From JAACPR01 sp964598245 (GTDB lineage Bacteria; Patescibacteriota; Minisyncoccia; Phycocordibacterales; JAACPR01): a stretch of DNA of 16,790 bases. Positions 7,450 through 14,021 of the stretch are shown here, in pieces. Position 1 is the first letter of the stretch; every line of letters begins with the position of its first letter. Under the pieces are notes generated by a model. The model saw nothing but the letters and a program-made list of their open reading frames with translations. It was not told the origin of the DNA and did no database searches. Location: NCBI GenBank assembly GCA_964598245.1, contig CAZRAX010000009.1, forward strand, positions 1 through 16,790. The letters are read 5' to 3'. The translations under genes were made by a program, and so were the position numbers.

Positions 7450-9364
7450 TTATTTTTCTTTTGATTCTGAATCATCATCTTTTTTTTCATTTTCTACTTC
7501 TGCGTCTTTGATATTGTCGGAGTCTTTGTTTGGGTTAGAGCTATCTTCTGTTCCTCCACTATTTTGTTGAGGTTGGTCTGATTGCATATATTGACCAATT
7601 TTCTGCATTTCAGTTGAAAGCTCTTCGGTTGCTTTTTTAATTTCTTCTAAGTTATCTTTCAAGACAATATCTCTGGTATTTTTAATTTTTTCATCAATTG
7701 TTTTTTTAAGTTCTTCAGGAACTTTATCACCTGCATCTTTTAGGGCTTTTTCAGCAGTATAGGCAGTTTGTTCAGCCAAATTTTTGACATCAACGATTTC
7801 TTTTTTCTTTTTGTCTTCTTCTTCATGAAATTCCGCATCTTTCTTCATTTTTTCAATATCCTCTTCAGAAAGTCCTGAACTTGCTTCAATCTTGATAGAT
7901 TGTTCTTTGTTGGTTGCTTTATCAGTTGCTTTAACATTTAAAATTCCATTTGAATCAATATCAAATGCAACTTCAATTTGAGGAACGCCCCTTGGTGCCG
8001 GCGGAATACCATCTAAAATAAATTTGCCCAATGATTTATTATCTGCGGCCATTGATCTTTCACCTTGAACAATGTGAATTTCGACTTGGTTTTGATTATC
8101 TGCTGCCGTTGAGAAGGTTTGTGATTTGTTTGCAGGAATAGTTGTATTTTTTTCGATTAGTTTTGTTGAAACACCTCCCATAGTTTCAATTCCTAATGAA
8201 AGAGGAATCACATCAAGTAACAAAACATCCTTAACATCTCCTTGTAAAATACCCCCCTGGATTGAGGCACCTAATGCAACAACCTCATCAGGGTTAATGG
8301 TTTTATTTGGTTCTTTACCAAACAGCTTTTTAACTTCTTCTTGAATTTTTGGCATTCTAGTTTGTCCGCCAACCATAATAATTTCATTTATTTCAGAAAT
8401 TTCGAAAGGAGAAGCTTCAACTNNNNNNNNNNGATCTTTCAATAAATTCTCCAGCTAATTCCTCTAATTTCGCTCTAGTTAATTTTAGTAGTAAATGTTT
8501 TGGGCCATCAGAGTCTGATGTTATGAAAGGAATATTTATCTCACTTTCAACTGAGCTTGATAATTCTAGTTTTGCTTTTTCAGCAGCTTCATCTAATCTT
8601 TGTAGTGCTAACTTGTCTGTTGAAACATCAATGCCAGAATCTTTTTTAAATTCTTCAATAATCCAATGAATTATTTTTTGATCAATATCTTTACCCCCCA
8701 TGTGTGAGTCACCATCTGTAGATTTAACTTCAACAACATCATCTCCAACCTCTAAAACAGAAATATCAAAGGTACCACCACCAAAGTCAAAAACTACAAT
8801 TTTCTCATCTTTCTTTTTGTTAAACCCGTATGCTAGGGCGGCAGCGGTTGGTTCATTAATTATTCTTTTTACTTCCAAACCAGCAATTTTACCTGCATCT
8901 TTGGTTGCTTGTCGTTGAGCATCATTAAAATAAGCAGGAACAGTGATAACGGCTTCTGTGATTTTTTCACCAATTTTTGATTCAGCATCGTTTTTCATTT
9001 TTTGCAAAATCATTGCGGACACTTCTTCTGGTCGGTAATTTTTATCATTCATCTTTACCAAAACACCACCGTTATCAGATTTGCTGACTTCAAAAGGCAC
9101 TGTTTTTTTATCTTTCTCTACTGCTTTGTCTTCGTAGTTATGACCAATAAATCTTTTAATACCAAAAATTGTATTTTGTGGATTGGTAACAGATTGTCTT
9201 TTTGCAAGTTGTCCAACTAGTCTTTCTCCATTTTTTGATATGGCAACAATCGAAGGTGTTGTTCTGTTACCTTCTGCATTTTCAATTATTTCAGGTTCGC
9301 CTCCTTCGATTATGGCCATTGCTGAATTTGTTGTTCCTAAATCTATTCCAATAATTTTTGACAT
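7450..9364 (-). CDS. dnaK: Hsp70 chaperone DnaK, interrupted by one assembly gap
   Basis: DnaK is the ATP-dependent Hsp70 that binds unfolded peptides. The actin-like ATPase domain starts GIDLGTTNSAMAI (residues 6-18). It carries NEPTAAALAYG, phosphate-2 DFGGGTFDIS and the GGQTRMP signature after the gap. The substrate-binding domain begins near LLLDVIPLSLGIETMGG and includes the conserved APRGVPQIEVAFDIDSNGILNV. The helical lid and an acidic, low-complexity tail (ending SESKEK) close the protein. The visible parts are 310 and 323 residues; with about 7 residues hidden in the gap the total is about 640, normal for the family. The open frame on both sides and good conservation show it is intact. 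It lies 24 bases after grpE and 5 bases before dnaJ. Confidence 0.97.
8423..8432. other. Assembly gap (10 N) in dnaK
   Basis: The gap falls between ...GEFIERS and VEASPFEISEI. Both flanks join in frame only if the true length is a multiple of 3. Alignment from memory with E. coli DnaK (RAKLES..NRS to VGGQTRMP) shows seven residues missing, so about 21 bases are hidden rather than 10. Confidence 0.97.
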
Positions 9365-9388
9365 ATTTTAAATTGGTTAAACTAATAA

Positions 9389-9955
9389 TTATTCAAATTT
9401 TCCTACTTTAACACTAGGATGCCTAATAATTTTATCACCCATTTTATAGCCCCGCAGTGTTACTTCCAGAATTCTATCATTATCTTTTTCATCTTCAACC
9501 TTTACGGTTTCAATCGAATCATGAATTTTGGGATCAAATTTTTGATTAATAACTTCTATTTCGTGGACGTTATTATTTTTTAAGATTTCTTTTGTTTGAA
9601 TGTAGATAATTTCTACACCTTTTCGCCAATTCAAGTCCACACTCTCCCAAGCGTCTTTATTTTTAAAAGCATGTTCAAAATTATCTAGGACCCCAATTAT
9701 ATCAAGAATAATATTTTCAGCAGCATATTTAGCAAATTCTTTTTTTGCTTCGTCTGCTCTTTTTTTATAATTGATAAAGTCAGCTTTTGATCTTTGCCAG
9801 CCATCAAGATATTCTTGTTTTTCTTTTTGGCATTTTTTTAATTTTTCTTGGATTTTTTTTATTTTGTTTTGATCAAGGGGTAAATTACTTTCAGAGTAAT
9901 CTGAAGTATCGTAGACGATTTCTTCTTCTGTCTTCTGATTGTGTTTTTTTGGCAT
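9389..9955 (-). CDS. grpE: Nucleotide exchange factor GrpE
   Basis: GrpE releases ADP from DnaK. This 188-residue protein has a disordered, acidic N-terminus (1-28) and a long coiled coil (about 28-80; KIKKIQEKLKKCQKEKQEYL). The family core is YLDGWQRSKADFINYKKRA, then ILDIIGVLDNFEHAF. The C-terminal beta head (about 125-188) carries NVHEIEV, FDPKIHDSIETV and RGYKMGDKIIRHPSVKVG, which matches the canonical GrpE end. The ATG is 21 bases after the rpsI stop, and dnaK follows after 24 bases. The spacer before it holds a short inverted repeat but no CIRCE-like sequence, so HrcA control is not evident. Confidence 0.96.
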   Translation of the reverse strand: MPKKHNQKTEEEIVYDTSDYSESNLPLDQNKIKKIQEKLKKCQKEKQEYLDGWQRSKADFINYKKRADEAKKEFAKYAAENIILDIIGVLDNFEHAFKNKDAWESVDLNWRKGVEIIYIQTKEILKNNNVHEIEVINQKFDPKIHDSIETVKVEDEKDNDRILEVTLRGYKMGDKIIRHPSVKVGKFE

Positions 9956-9958
9956 AAC

Positions 9959-9974
9959 TTGTTTAATAAAACAA
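9959..9974. repeat. Perfect short inverted repeat in the rpsI-grpE spacer
   Basis: Plus-strand arms ttgttt (9959-9964) and aaacaa (9969-9974) flank a 4-base loop, ending 3 bases before the grpE ATG. The stem is AT-only apart from one pair and lacks a following T-run, so it is not a convincing terminator. It could hide the grpE ribosome landing site or act as an operator, or be chance in AT-rich DNA. Confidence 0.35.
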
Positions 9975-9976
9975 AA

Positions 9977-10384
9977 TTATCGTTTTGACCACTGGGCAGC
10001 TTTTCGAGCTTTTTTCAATCCAAACTTCCTTCTTTCTTTGACCCTAGGATCTCTTTTTAGGTAGCCAAGTTTTTTTAGTTCTTTTCTTAAATTTTCATCA
10101 AATTCAACTAATGCTCTTGAAATTCCAAGTCTGATGCTCTCTGCTTGTGATTTTATTCCTCCACCACTGATATGAACACTGGTACTAAATTTTTGGCTTA
10201 AATCAATTTCATTAAAAGGTGCCTGGCAAATTTTCTGTAATTCTTCTTTGTCAAAATAATTGGATAATGTTTTTTCATTTATTTTGAAATCAGTTTTTTT
10301 AGAAGGAGTAATTCTAACTCTAGCGATAGCTTCTTTTCTCCTACCGATTCCTTCTATATATTTTTCTTTTAATTTTGTAACCAT
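9977..10384 (-). CDS. rpsI: 30S ribosomal protein S9 (uS9)
   Basis: S9 sits in the 30S head with its C-terminal tail reaching the P-site tRNA. The conserved start KYIEGIGRRKEAIARVRI is clear. So is the core segment HISGGGIKSQAESIRLGISRAL. The C-terminus RDPRVKERRKFGLKKARKA ends in the invariant SKR. I chose the ATG at 10384-10382, giving 135 residues. A TTG three codons earlier (10393) would overlap rplM, whereas the ATG leaves the compact arrangement TAA-T-ATG seen for its neighbour too. It pairs with rplM, as in most bacteria, and grpE follows after 21 bases. Confidence 0.95.
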   Translation of the reverse strand: MVTKLKEKYIEGIGRRKEAIARVRITPSKKTDFKINEKTLSNYFDKEELQKICQAPFNEIDLSQKFSTSVHISGGGIKSQAESIRLGISRALVEFDENLRKELKKLGYLKRDPRVKERRKFGLKKARKAAQWSKR

Positions 10385-10385
10385 A

Positions 10386-10727
10386 TTATTCAATAATTTC
10401 TAAATTTTTCATTCTGATTTTCCTTAATTTATTATTGGGCAACATTCCATAAACTGCTTTTTTAAAAACTTCCGTGTGACCCTTTTTTTGTATTAAATTT
10501 TCTAAACTAATTTTTCTTAAACCACCGGGATATTGTGTATAACTAGTGTACTCTTTTTGTTTCATCTTTTTTTGAGAAACTTTTACTTTTGAAGCATTTT
10601 TAATTTGTACCTTTGAGGTTGATTTTGCATTTGGTTGATAATCTGCCTTATCTTTCCCCATCAAAATTCTCGCTGCTTGACTGGCAACTCTTCCGATTGA
10701 TTTATTTTGTGCATCAATTATTTTCAT
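10386..10727 (-). CDS. rplM: 50S ribosomal protein L13 (uL13), short form
   Basis: L13 is an early 23S rRNA assembly protein. This one is 113 residues from the ATG at 10727-10725 (MKIIDAQNKSIGRVASQAARILMGKD). A TTG at 10736 would overlap rplQ and add only three residues. Family signatures are the NKSIGRVAS segment, YTQYPGGLRK (usually Y-x-H-S-G-Y-P-G-G), and KAVYGMLPNNKLRKIRMKNL. Compared with the usual 142 residues it lacks about 15 N-terminal residues (the KxWYVVDA strand begins at MKIIDA) and about 10 at the C-terminus. This fits the trimmed ribosomal proteins of reduced genomes. It starts one base after the rplQ stop. Confidence 0.93.
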   Translation of the reverse strand: MKIIDAQNKSIGRVASQAARILMGKDKADYQPNAKSTSKVQIKNASKVKVSQKKMKQKEYTSYTQYPGGLRKISLENLIQKKGHTEVFKKAVYGMLPNNKLRKIRMKNLEIIE

Positions 10728-10728
10728 T

Positions 10729-11079
10729 TTATACAAATTCTATTTGGGCCATTTTACTAGCATCACTTTTTCTAATTGGAAGTTTAATAATTCTCGTATA
10801 ACCACCATTACGGTCTTTATATTTTGGAGCAATTTCTTTGATTAAATTGTTTGTTTGAGTTTTATTACCAATTCTACTATAGATAAATCGATACGAGCTC
10901 TGGTTATCGTTTTGAGCTTTGGTTACCAATTTCTCAACAAAACTTCTTAGCTCCTTGGCTTTGGCTTCTGTTGTTTTAATTTTACCATCACGAATTAAGG
11001 AACAAGAAAGAGACTTCAAAAGAGCCTTTCTTTGGTTACTGTTTCTCCCTAATTTTCTATTTCTATCGTGATGCTTCAT
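10729..11079 (-). CDS. rplQ: 50S ribosomal protein L17 (bL17)
   Basis: L17 sits near the polypeptide exit tunnel. At 116 residues it has the typical start MKHHDRNRKLGRNSNQRKAL (usually MRHRxxxRKLGRTSxHRxAL), then LIRDGKIKTTEAKAKELR and a C-terminal GGYTRIIKLPIRKSDASKMA that matches the family's GGYTRIxKLxxRxGDAAxMA. It follows rpoA after 40 bases, the classical gene order. The spacer contains an 8-bp inverted repeat whose 3' arm ends only a few bases before this start codon. One base separates its stop from rplM. Confidence 0.95.
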   Translation of the reverse strand: MKHHDRNRKLGRNSNQRKALLKSLSCSLIRDGKIKTTEAKAKELRSFVEKLVTKAQNDNQSSYRFIYSRIGNKTQTNNLIKEIAPKYKDRNGGYTRIIKLPIRKSDASKMAQIEFV

Positions 11080-11081
11080 GG

Positions 11082-11127
11082 TTGATTAGACTACCAGTTT
11101 ATTGGTTTTTTGTAAAGCCCTAATCAA
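11082..11127 (-). promoter_or_regulatory. Long-range stem spanning the rpoA stop and the rplQ start region
   Basis: On the transcript, TTGATTAG (11127-11120, containing the rpoA TAG stop) is perfectly complementary to CTAATCAA (11089-11082), which sits 2 bases before the rplQ ATG. Inside lies a smaller ACCA/TGGT hairpin. If formed, the outer stem would cover the rplQ ribosome landing site. A ribosome finishing rpoA would open it. This is a plausible coupling device, but the pairing is inferred only from complementarity. Confidence 0.45.
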
Positions 11128-12079
11128 GAGTTATGCCGTGTTCTCCTAATAATTTTTTAATTTCTTGTAATCCTTTTGATCCTAAACCTTCAATATCTAG
11201 AATACTATCTTCTTTTTTGCGGGCTAAACCACCTACAGTTCTAATATTTGCATTTGTTAGAGCTGTGATTGTTCTAGGTGAAAGATTCAGGTTATCAATT
11301 CGGTTTTTTAAGAAATCTTCAATCTCGTCATTTTTTTCATTATGGCTATCTTTTTGTGGTTGTACTTCTTCTGGTTCAATTTCAATCTCTTCTTTAAAAC
11401 CAATGATTGCTTTGATTTGAGTAATCATAATTTCGATTGATTTTTCTAGAGCTTCTTTTGGTGTAATTGTTCCATCAGTTTCAATTGAGATTCTTAGTCT
11501 ATTAAAATCTGTCCTTTCCCCAACACGCATATTTTCTGATTCGTAATTAACTCTTCTAATTGGTGTAAAAATACCATCCATAGAAATAGTACCGACATCA
11601 ACTCTTTCTTTTTGAATTATTTCTTTTGGTACATAACCAAGACCTTTTTGAACTGTTAATTCTACCTCGATTTCTTTTTTAGCTGTAATTGAAAAAATTT
11701 CTTGTTCAGGATTCATTATTTTTACCTGAGAAGGAGCTTCTATGTCTCCAGCTGTTACGTTCTTGGGTCCCTGTACTTTTATCTTTAAAATTTGTAGCTC
11801 TTCACCCTCTAGGGATAATCGAATTTTTTTTAAATTCAAAATAATTGAAATAACGTCTTCTTTGATATCTTCAATTGTTGAGAACTCATGTCCGGCACCT
11901 TTTACTTTGAGCTGAACAATTGCAGCTCCAGGCAAAGATGACAAAATAATTCTTCTTAGAGAGTTCCCCAGGGTGTGACCATAACCTGGATATAGACCGT
12001 CTATTTCGTACACACCTTTGAACCCTTCTTCCTTTATAACTTTTGGCTTTGATGGCAAAGCTATATTATGGTCTGTCAT
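11120..12079 (-). CDS. rpoA: DNA-directed RNA polymerase subunit alpha
   Basis: The alpha subunit dimerises to nucleate RNA polymerase, and its C-terminal domain contacts UP elements and activators. In this 319-residue protein the N-terminal domain (1 to about 230) includes LYPGYGHTLGNSLRRIILSS (29-48), the dimer and beta-contact helix, and the conserved VGERTDFNRLRISIETDGT. A charged linker (about 231-255) leads to the C-terminal domain with LNLSPRTITALTNANIRTVG. This retains the arginine equivalent to E. coli R265 (R in SPRT) and the DIEGLGSKGLQEIKK helix-hairpin-helix. It is full length. Its stop is TAG, one of two seen in the window. A promoter-like site lies in the 67-base spacer after rpsD. 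Confidence 0.97.
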   Translation of the reverse strand: MTDHNIALPSKPKVIKEEGFKGVYEIDGLYPGYGHTLGNSLRRIILSSLPGAAIVQLKVKGAGHEFSTIEDIKEDVISIILNLKKIRLSLEGEELQILKIKVQGPKNVTAGDIEAPSQVKIMNPEQEIFSITAKKEIEVELTVQKGLGYVPKEIIQKERVDVGTISMDGIFTPIRRVNYESENMRVGERTDFNRLRISIETDGTITPKEALEKSIEIMITQIKAIIGFKEEIEIEPEEVQPQKDSHNEKNDEIEDFLKNRIDNLNLSPRTITALTNANIRTVGGLARKKEDSILDIEGLGSKGLQEIKKLLGEHGITLD

Positions 12080-12107
12080 TTTTTAAAATTTGATTAAATT
12101 AATAAAA

Positions 12108-12125
12108 TGTTATGAAATTATAACA
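12108..12125. repeat. Inverted repeat overlapping the rpoA promoter -10
   Basis: Plus-strand arms tgttat (12108-12113) and ataaca (12120-12125) flank gaaatt. The repeat covers the -10 box and the expected start site of the promoter-like sequence ahead of rpoA, where a repressor or a 5' hairpin could act. AT-rich DNA makes chance palindromes common, so confidence is low. Confidence 0.3.
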
Positions 12126-12145
12126 ACTTTTCCAACCCTAAGCAA
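12117..12145 (-). promoter_or_regulatory. Candidate sigma-70-type promoter for rpoA-rplQ
   Basis: The minus strand has TTGCTT (12145-12140), a 17-base spacer and a perfect TATAAT (12122-12117). The -35 matches only the first half of TTGACA. It lies wholly in the 67-base rpsD-rpoA spacer and would give a leader of about 30 bases, allowing rpoA to be expressed separately from the upstream ribosomal genes. Confidence 0.5.
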
Positions 12146-12146
12146 A

Positions 12147-12755
12147 TTAACGTTTGTAGAATTGAAGAACTTCATCTAAATTAAAGTGAACTTCTTTTGG
12201 AGAAAAGATTGGTTCGCCCTTGATTTCAATTTTTAGTTTTTGAGGATCTACAGAAAGCCAACTGGGAATTATTAAATCTTTATTTTCTTCTCCAACTGAC
12301 AAGAAAACATTTTTATCTTTACTACTATCTTTGACTTCAATTAGGTCGCCTTTTTTAACTGAATATGATGGGATTTTATTTTTTTTACCATTAACTTTTA
12401 TATGACCATGGGAGACAAGTTGTCTTGCATGTCTTCTTGTTTTGGCAAAACCAGATTTGATAACAACATTATCTAATCTTTTTTCCAAATTAGAAAATAA
12501 AACTTCTTCTTGGTTTTTAACCTTTGAAGAAATAACCTGGTTGGCATATTTATTTAATTGTTTTGAAGTAACCCCGTAAGTGAATCTAACCTTTTGTTTT
12601 TCTAAAAGTTGTGAACCATAATTAGTTCTAGATCTTGCACCATCAATAGATTTATTTTTCTTTTCAGCAGACAAAGCAAATTTTTGTGTTTGAGTTTTTT
12701 CAAAAACATTTCTACCTAATCTTCTAGCTATTTTGTATTTTGGACCTATTTTCAT
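12147..12755 (-). CDS. rpsD: 30S ribosomal protein S4 (uS4)
   Basis: S4 is a primary 16S rRNA binder and 30S assembly initiator. At 202 residues it is full length. The N-terminus MKIGPKYKIARRLGRNVFEK is followed by the YGSQLLEKQKVRFTYGV element and RLDNVVIKSGFAKTRRHARQ. The S4 RNA-binding domain is at about 92-155 (LVSHGHIKVNGKK). The end is RxxINEQLVVEFYSR-like (NLDEVLQFYKR). The N-terminal zinc-binding cysteines of some S4 proteins are absent; there is no cysteine in that region. In E. coli S4 represses the alpha operon from a leader pseudoknot; I could not identify an equivalent ahead of rpsM. The gene starts 2 bases after rpsK. Confidence 0.96.
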   Translation of the reverse strand: MKIGPKYKIARRLGRNVFEKTQTQKFALSAEKKNKSIDGARSRTNYGSQLLEKQKVRFTYGVTSKQLNKYANQVISSKVKNQEEVLFSNLEKRLDNVVIKSGFAKTRRHARQLVSHGHIKVNGKKNKIPSYSVKKGDLIEVKDSSKDKNVFLSVGEENKDLIIPSWLSVDPQKLKIEIKGEPIFSPKEVHFNLDEVLQFYKR

Positions 12756-12757
12756 AA

Positions 12758-13186
12758 TTATACTCTTCTTGGTTTACGCGGCTTTGGACCATTGTGTGGT
12801 AAAGGTGTTTTATCGATAATTGAATCGATATGAATACCCTTATTAATAAAACTTCTGATTGATGATTCTCGACCAGAACCAACACCCTTTACAATAACAT
12901 TGATTTTTTTAAGCCCAGCTTGTTGAGCTTTTTCAATTAAAACATCTGCTGCCTGAGAAGCCGCAAACGGAGTCCCCTTTTTTGCACCTTTAAAACCTAA
13001 CGAGCCACTTGAAGATGAAGCGACAAGATTACCCTTGTTATCAGTTAGAGAGAGTGTAGTGTTATTGTAGGTTGATCTGACATACAAAATACCAGATTCC
13101 ATTTTTTTTCTAGAAATCTTTTTACCTGATGATGCTGTTTTGACAGCTTCTCCTCCTTCTTTTTTAACAATTCTTTTTTTACCCAT
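12758..13186 (-). CDS. rpsK: 30S ribosomal protein S11 (uS11)
   Basis: S11 forms the 30S platform near the mRNA exit and the E site. The 142-residue protein has a basic N-terminal extension (1-28). The core is GILYVRSTYNNTTLSLTDNKGN, the GSLGFKGAKKGTPFAASQAA stretch and the C-terminal HNGPKPRKPRRV. The usual GPGPGRE loop reads GVGSGRESSIRSF, and the usual HNGCRPPKKRRV end is altered; both are mild departures from the classical sequence. It lies 6 bases after rpsM and 2 bases before rpsD, the standard alpha-operon order. Confidence 0.96.
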   Translation of the reverse strand: MGKKRIVKKEGGEAVKTASSGKKISRKKMESGILYVRSTYNNTTLSLTDNKGNLVASSSSGSLGFKGAKKGTPFAASQAADVLIEKAQQAGLKKINVIVKGVGSGRESSIRSFINKGIHIDSIIDKTPLPHNGPKPRKPRRV

Positions 13187-13192
13187 AATATT

Positions 13193-13573
13193 TTATTTCT
13201 TTTCTACTGACCTTTTACCAGATCCCATAGTTTTTCTGACATTACCTCTAACTGTTCTAGAATTAGTCTTTGTGTTTTGACCTCTTGAAGGAAGCCTTTT
13301 TGAGTGTCTAGACCCTCTGTATGATTTAATATCTTTTAACCTTTTAATATTACCAGAGATTTCTCTTTTTAAATCACCTTCTAGTTTTAAATTTTCAATT
13401 TCTATTCTAATTTTATTTTCTTCTTCTGATGTAACATCTTTCGGTTTTTTGCCCTTGTCTATACCAGTCTTTTCAAGAATCTTTTCTGCTTTGTTTCTAC
13501 CAATACCATAAAGAGTGGTTAGAGCGATTTCTAACCTTTTTTTGTCTGGTAATGTTATTCCTAATAATCTCAT
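13193..13573 (-). CDS. rpsM: 30S ribosomal protein S13 (uS13)
   Basis: S13 sits in the 30S head and bridges to 50S and the P-site tRNA. The 126-residue protein starts MRLLGITLPDKKRLEIALT and continues with the helix-two-turn-helix YGIGRNKAEKIL. It then has EGDLKREISGNIKRLKDI, the YRGSRHSKRLPSRGQNTKTN signature and a basic tail. The ATG at 13573-13571 is the only start that gives the conserved N-terminus. It is preceded by a TATAAT box only 7 nt upstream, and upstream of that by the rpmJ-overlapping terminator-like hairpin. rpsK follows after 6 bases. Confidence 0.96.
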   Translation of the reverse strand: MRLLGITLPDKKRLEIALTTLYGIGRNKAEKILEKTGIDKGKKPKDVTSEEENKIRIEIENLKLEGDLKREISGNIKRLKDIKSYRGSRHSKRLPSRGQNTKTNSRTVRGNVRKTMGSGKRSVEKK

Positions 13574-13580
13574 GCTATTT

Positions 13581-13586
13581 ATTATA
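13581..13586 (-). promoter_or_regulatory. -10 box (TATAAT) 7 nt before the rpsM start
   Basis: The minus strand reads CCAATATAATAAATAGCATG. The consensus TATAAT is exactly 7 nt from the ATG, so transcription would start at or next to the start codon. No good -35 lies at 16-18 nt (ATATTT or TATTTG). It directly follows a probable terminator, which supports a new transcription start here. Confidence 0.5.
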
Positions 13587-13611
13587 TTGGGTCAAAATTT
13601 ATCAAATATAG

Positions 13612-13637
13612 TAAAAAAAGTAAAGGATTTTATCCTT
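13612..13637 (-). terminator. Probable intrinsic terminator or attenuator at the end of rpmJ
   Basis: On the transcript AAGGAT (13637-13632), an AAA loop and ATCCTT (13628-13623) form a perfect 6-bp stem, followed by TTACTTTTTTTAC. The stem contains the rpmJ stop codon. The stem has only two G-C pairs, so termination is probably partial, but the T-rich tract directly after it is unlike the other spacers here. Confidence 0.55.
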
Positions 13638-13743
13638 GCCTTTGTTTGTGTCGAGGGTTTGAACATGTAACATAAAGTCTTCCCTTTCTCCGAATTATTT
13701 TACAGTTCGGGCATTTCTTTTTTACTGCTGATTTTACTTTCAT
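13630..13743 (-). CDS. rpmJ: 50S ribosomal protein L36 (bL36), zinc-ribbon form
   Basis: L36 is the smallest large-subunit protein. I found it by translating the spacer between infA and rpsM. The ATG at 13743-13741 gives 37 residues beginning MKVKSAVKKKCPNCKIIRRK and ending NPRHKQRQG, the textbook L36 end. The zinc ligands are C11, C14, C27 and H32 (CPNC...C....H), so this is the zinc-binding (C+) form. It starts 3 bases after the infA stop. Its stop codon lies within the stem of a terminator-like hairpin. The infA-rpmJ-rpsM order is the normal bacterial one. Confidence 0.96.
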   Translation of the reverse strand: MKVKSAVKKKCPNCKIIRRKGRLYVTCSNPRHKQRQG

Positions 13744-13746
13744 AAT

Positions 13747-13971
13747 TTAAATTCTTTTATAAATTCGAGCTTTTCCACCATACGGGTCTATTTTTAACAA
13801 GACCTTGTCGCCGACAAGAACTTTTATTCTGTGCATTTTCATTTTGCCAGCTAAATACGCTAAGACCTCTTCTTTGCTCTCTTCGATGACCACCTTGAAC
13901 ATTGCCTCGGGCAAAGCCTCGATTACAACACCCTCTACATTTTCTTCTTCCTGTTTATTTGAACTATTCAT
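13747..13971 (-). CDS. infA: Translation initiation factor IF-1
   Basis: IF-1 binds the A site of the 30S subunit during initiation. I chose the ATG at 13971-13969, giving 74 residues. A TTG immediately before it is also in frame but weaker. After a short polar extension (MNSSNKQEEE) the OB-fold reads VEGVVIEALPEAMFKVVIEE, LAYLAGKMKMHRIKVLVGDKVLLKIDPYGGKARIYKR. The canonical SPYDLTKGRI segment is replaced by DPYGGKARI, a form I associate with CPR bacteria. It heads the ribosomal block, has a strong TTGACA promoter before it, and is followed 3 bases later by rpmJ. Confidence 0.95.
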   Translation of the reverse strand: MNSSNKQEEENVEGVVIEALPEAMFKVVIEESKEEVLAYLAGKMKMHRIKVLVGDKVLLKIDPYGGKARIYKRI

Positions 13972-13984
13972 CAAATTACAAAGA

Positions 13985-14015
13985 TATATACTATCAATAA
14001 AATAGTATCTGTCAA
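13985..14015 (-). promoter_or_regulatory. Sigma-70-type promoter of infA-rpmJ
   Basis: The minus strand carries a perfect TTGACA (14015-14010). Downstream are TAGTAT at 16-base spacing (13993-13988) and the overlapping TATATA at 19 (13990-13985). Either gives a leader of about 6-10 bases before the infA ATG. A 7-bp inverted repeat, ATACTAT-7-ATAGTAT (14008-14002 and 13994-13988), spans the spacer and the -10. It is a possible operator or a weak hairpin at the end of the upstream gene. Confidence 0.65.
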
Positions 14016-14021
14016 TGGTTG

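Noticed and set aside
9956..9976. Terminator or CIRCE element between rpsI and grpE
   Set aside because: The repeat is 6 bp with one G-C pair and no T-run, and does not resemble the CIRCE arms; kept only as a low-confidence repeat.
10386..10393. TTG starts for rpsI (10393), rplM (10736) and infA (13974)
   Set aside because: Each adds only 1-3 non-conserved residues; for rpsI and rplM it also overlaps the upstream gene. A nearby ATG gives the conserved N-terminus.
13574..13629. E. coli-like S4-binding pseudoknot upstream of rpsM
   Set aside because: The 56-base spacer is AT-rich, and apart from the terminator-like stem no nested pairing pattern could be made out.
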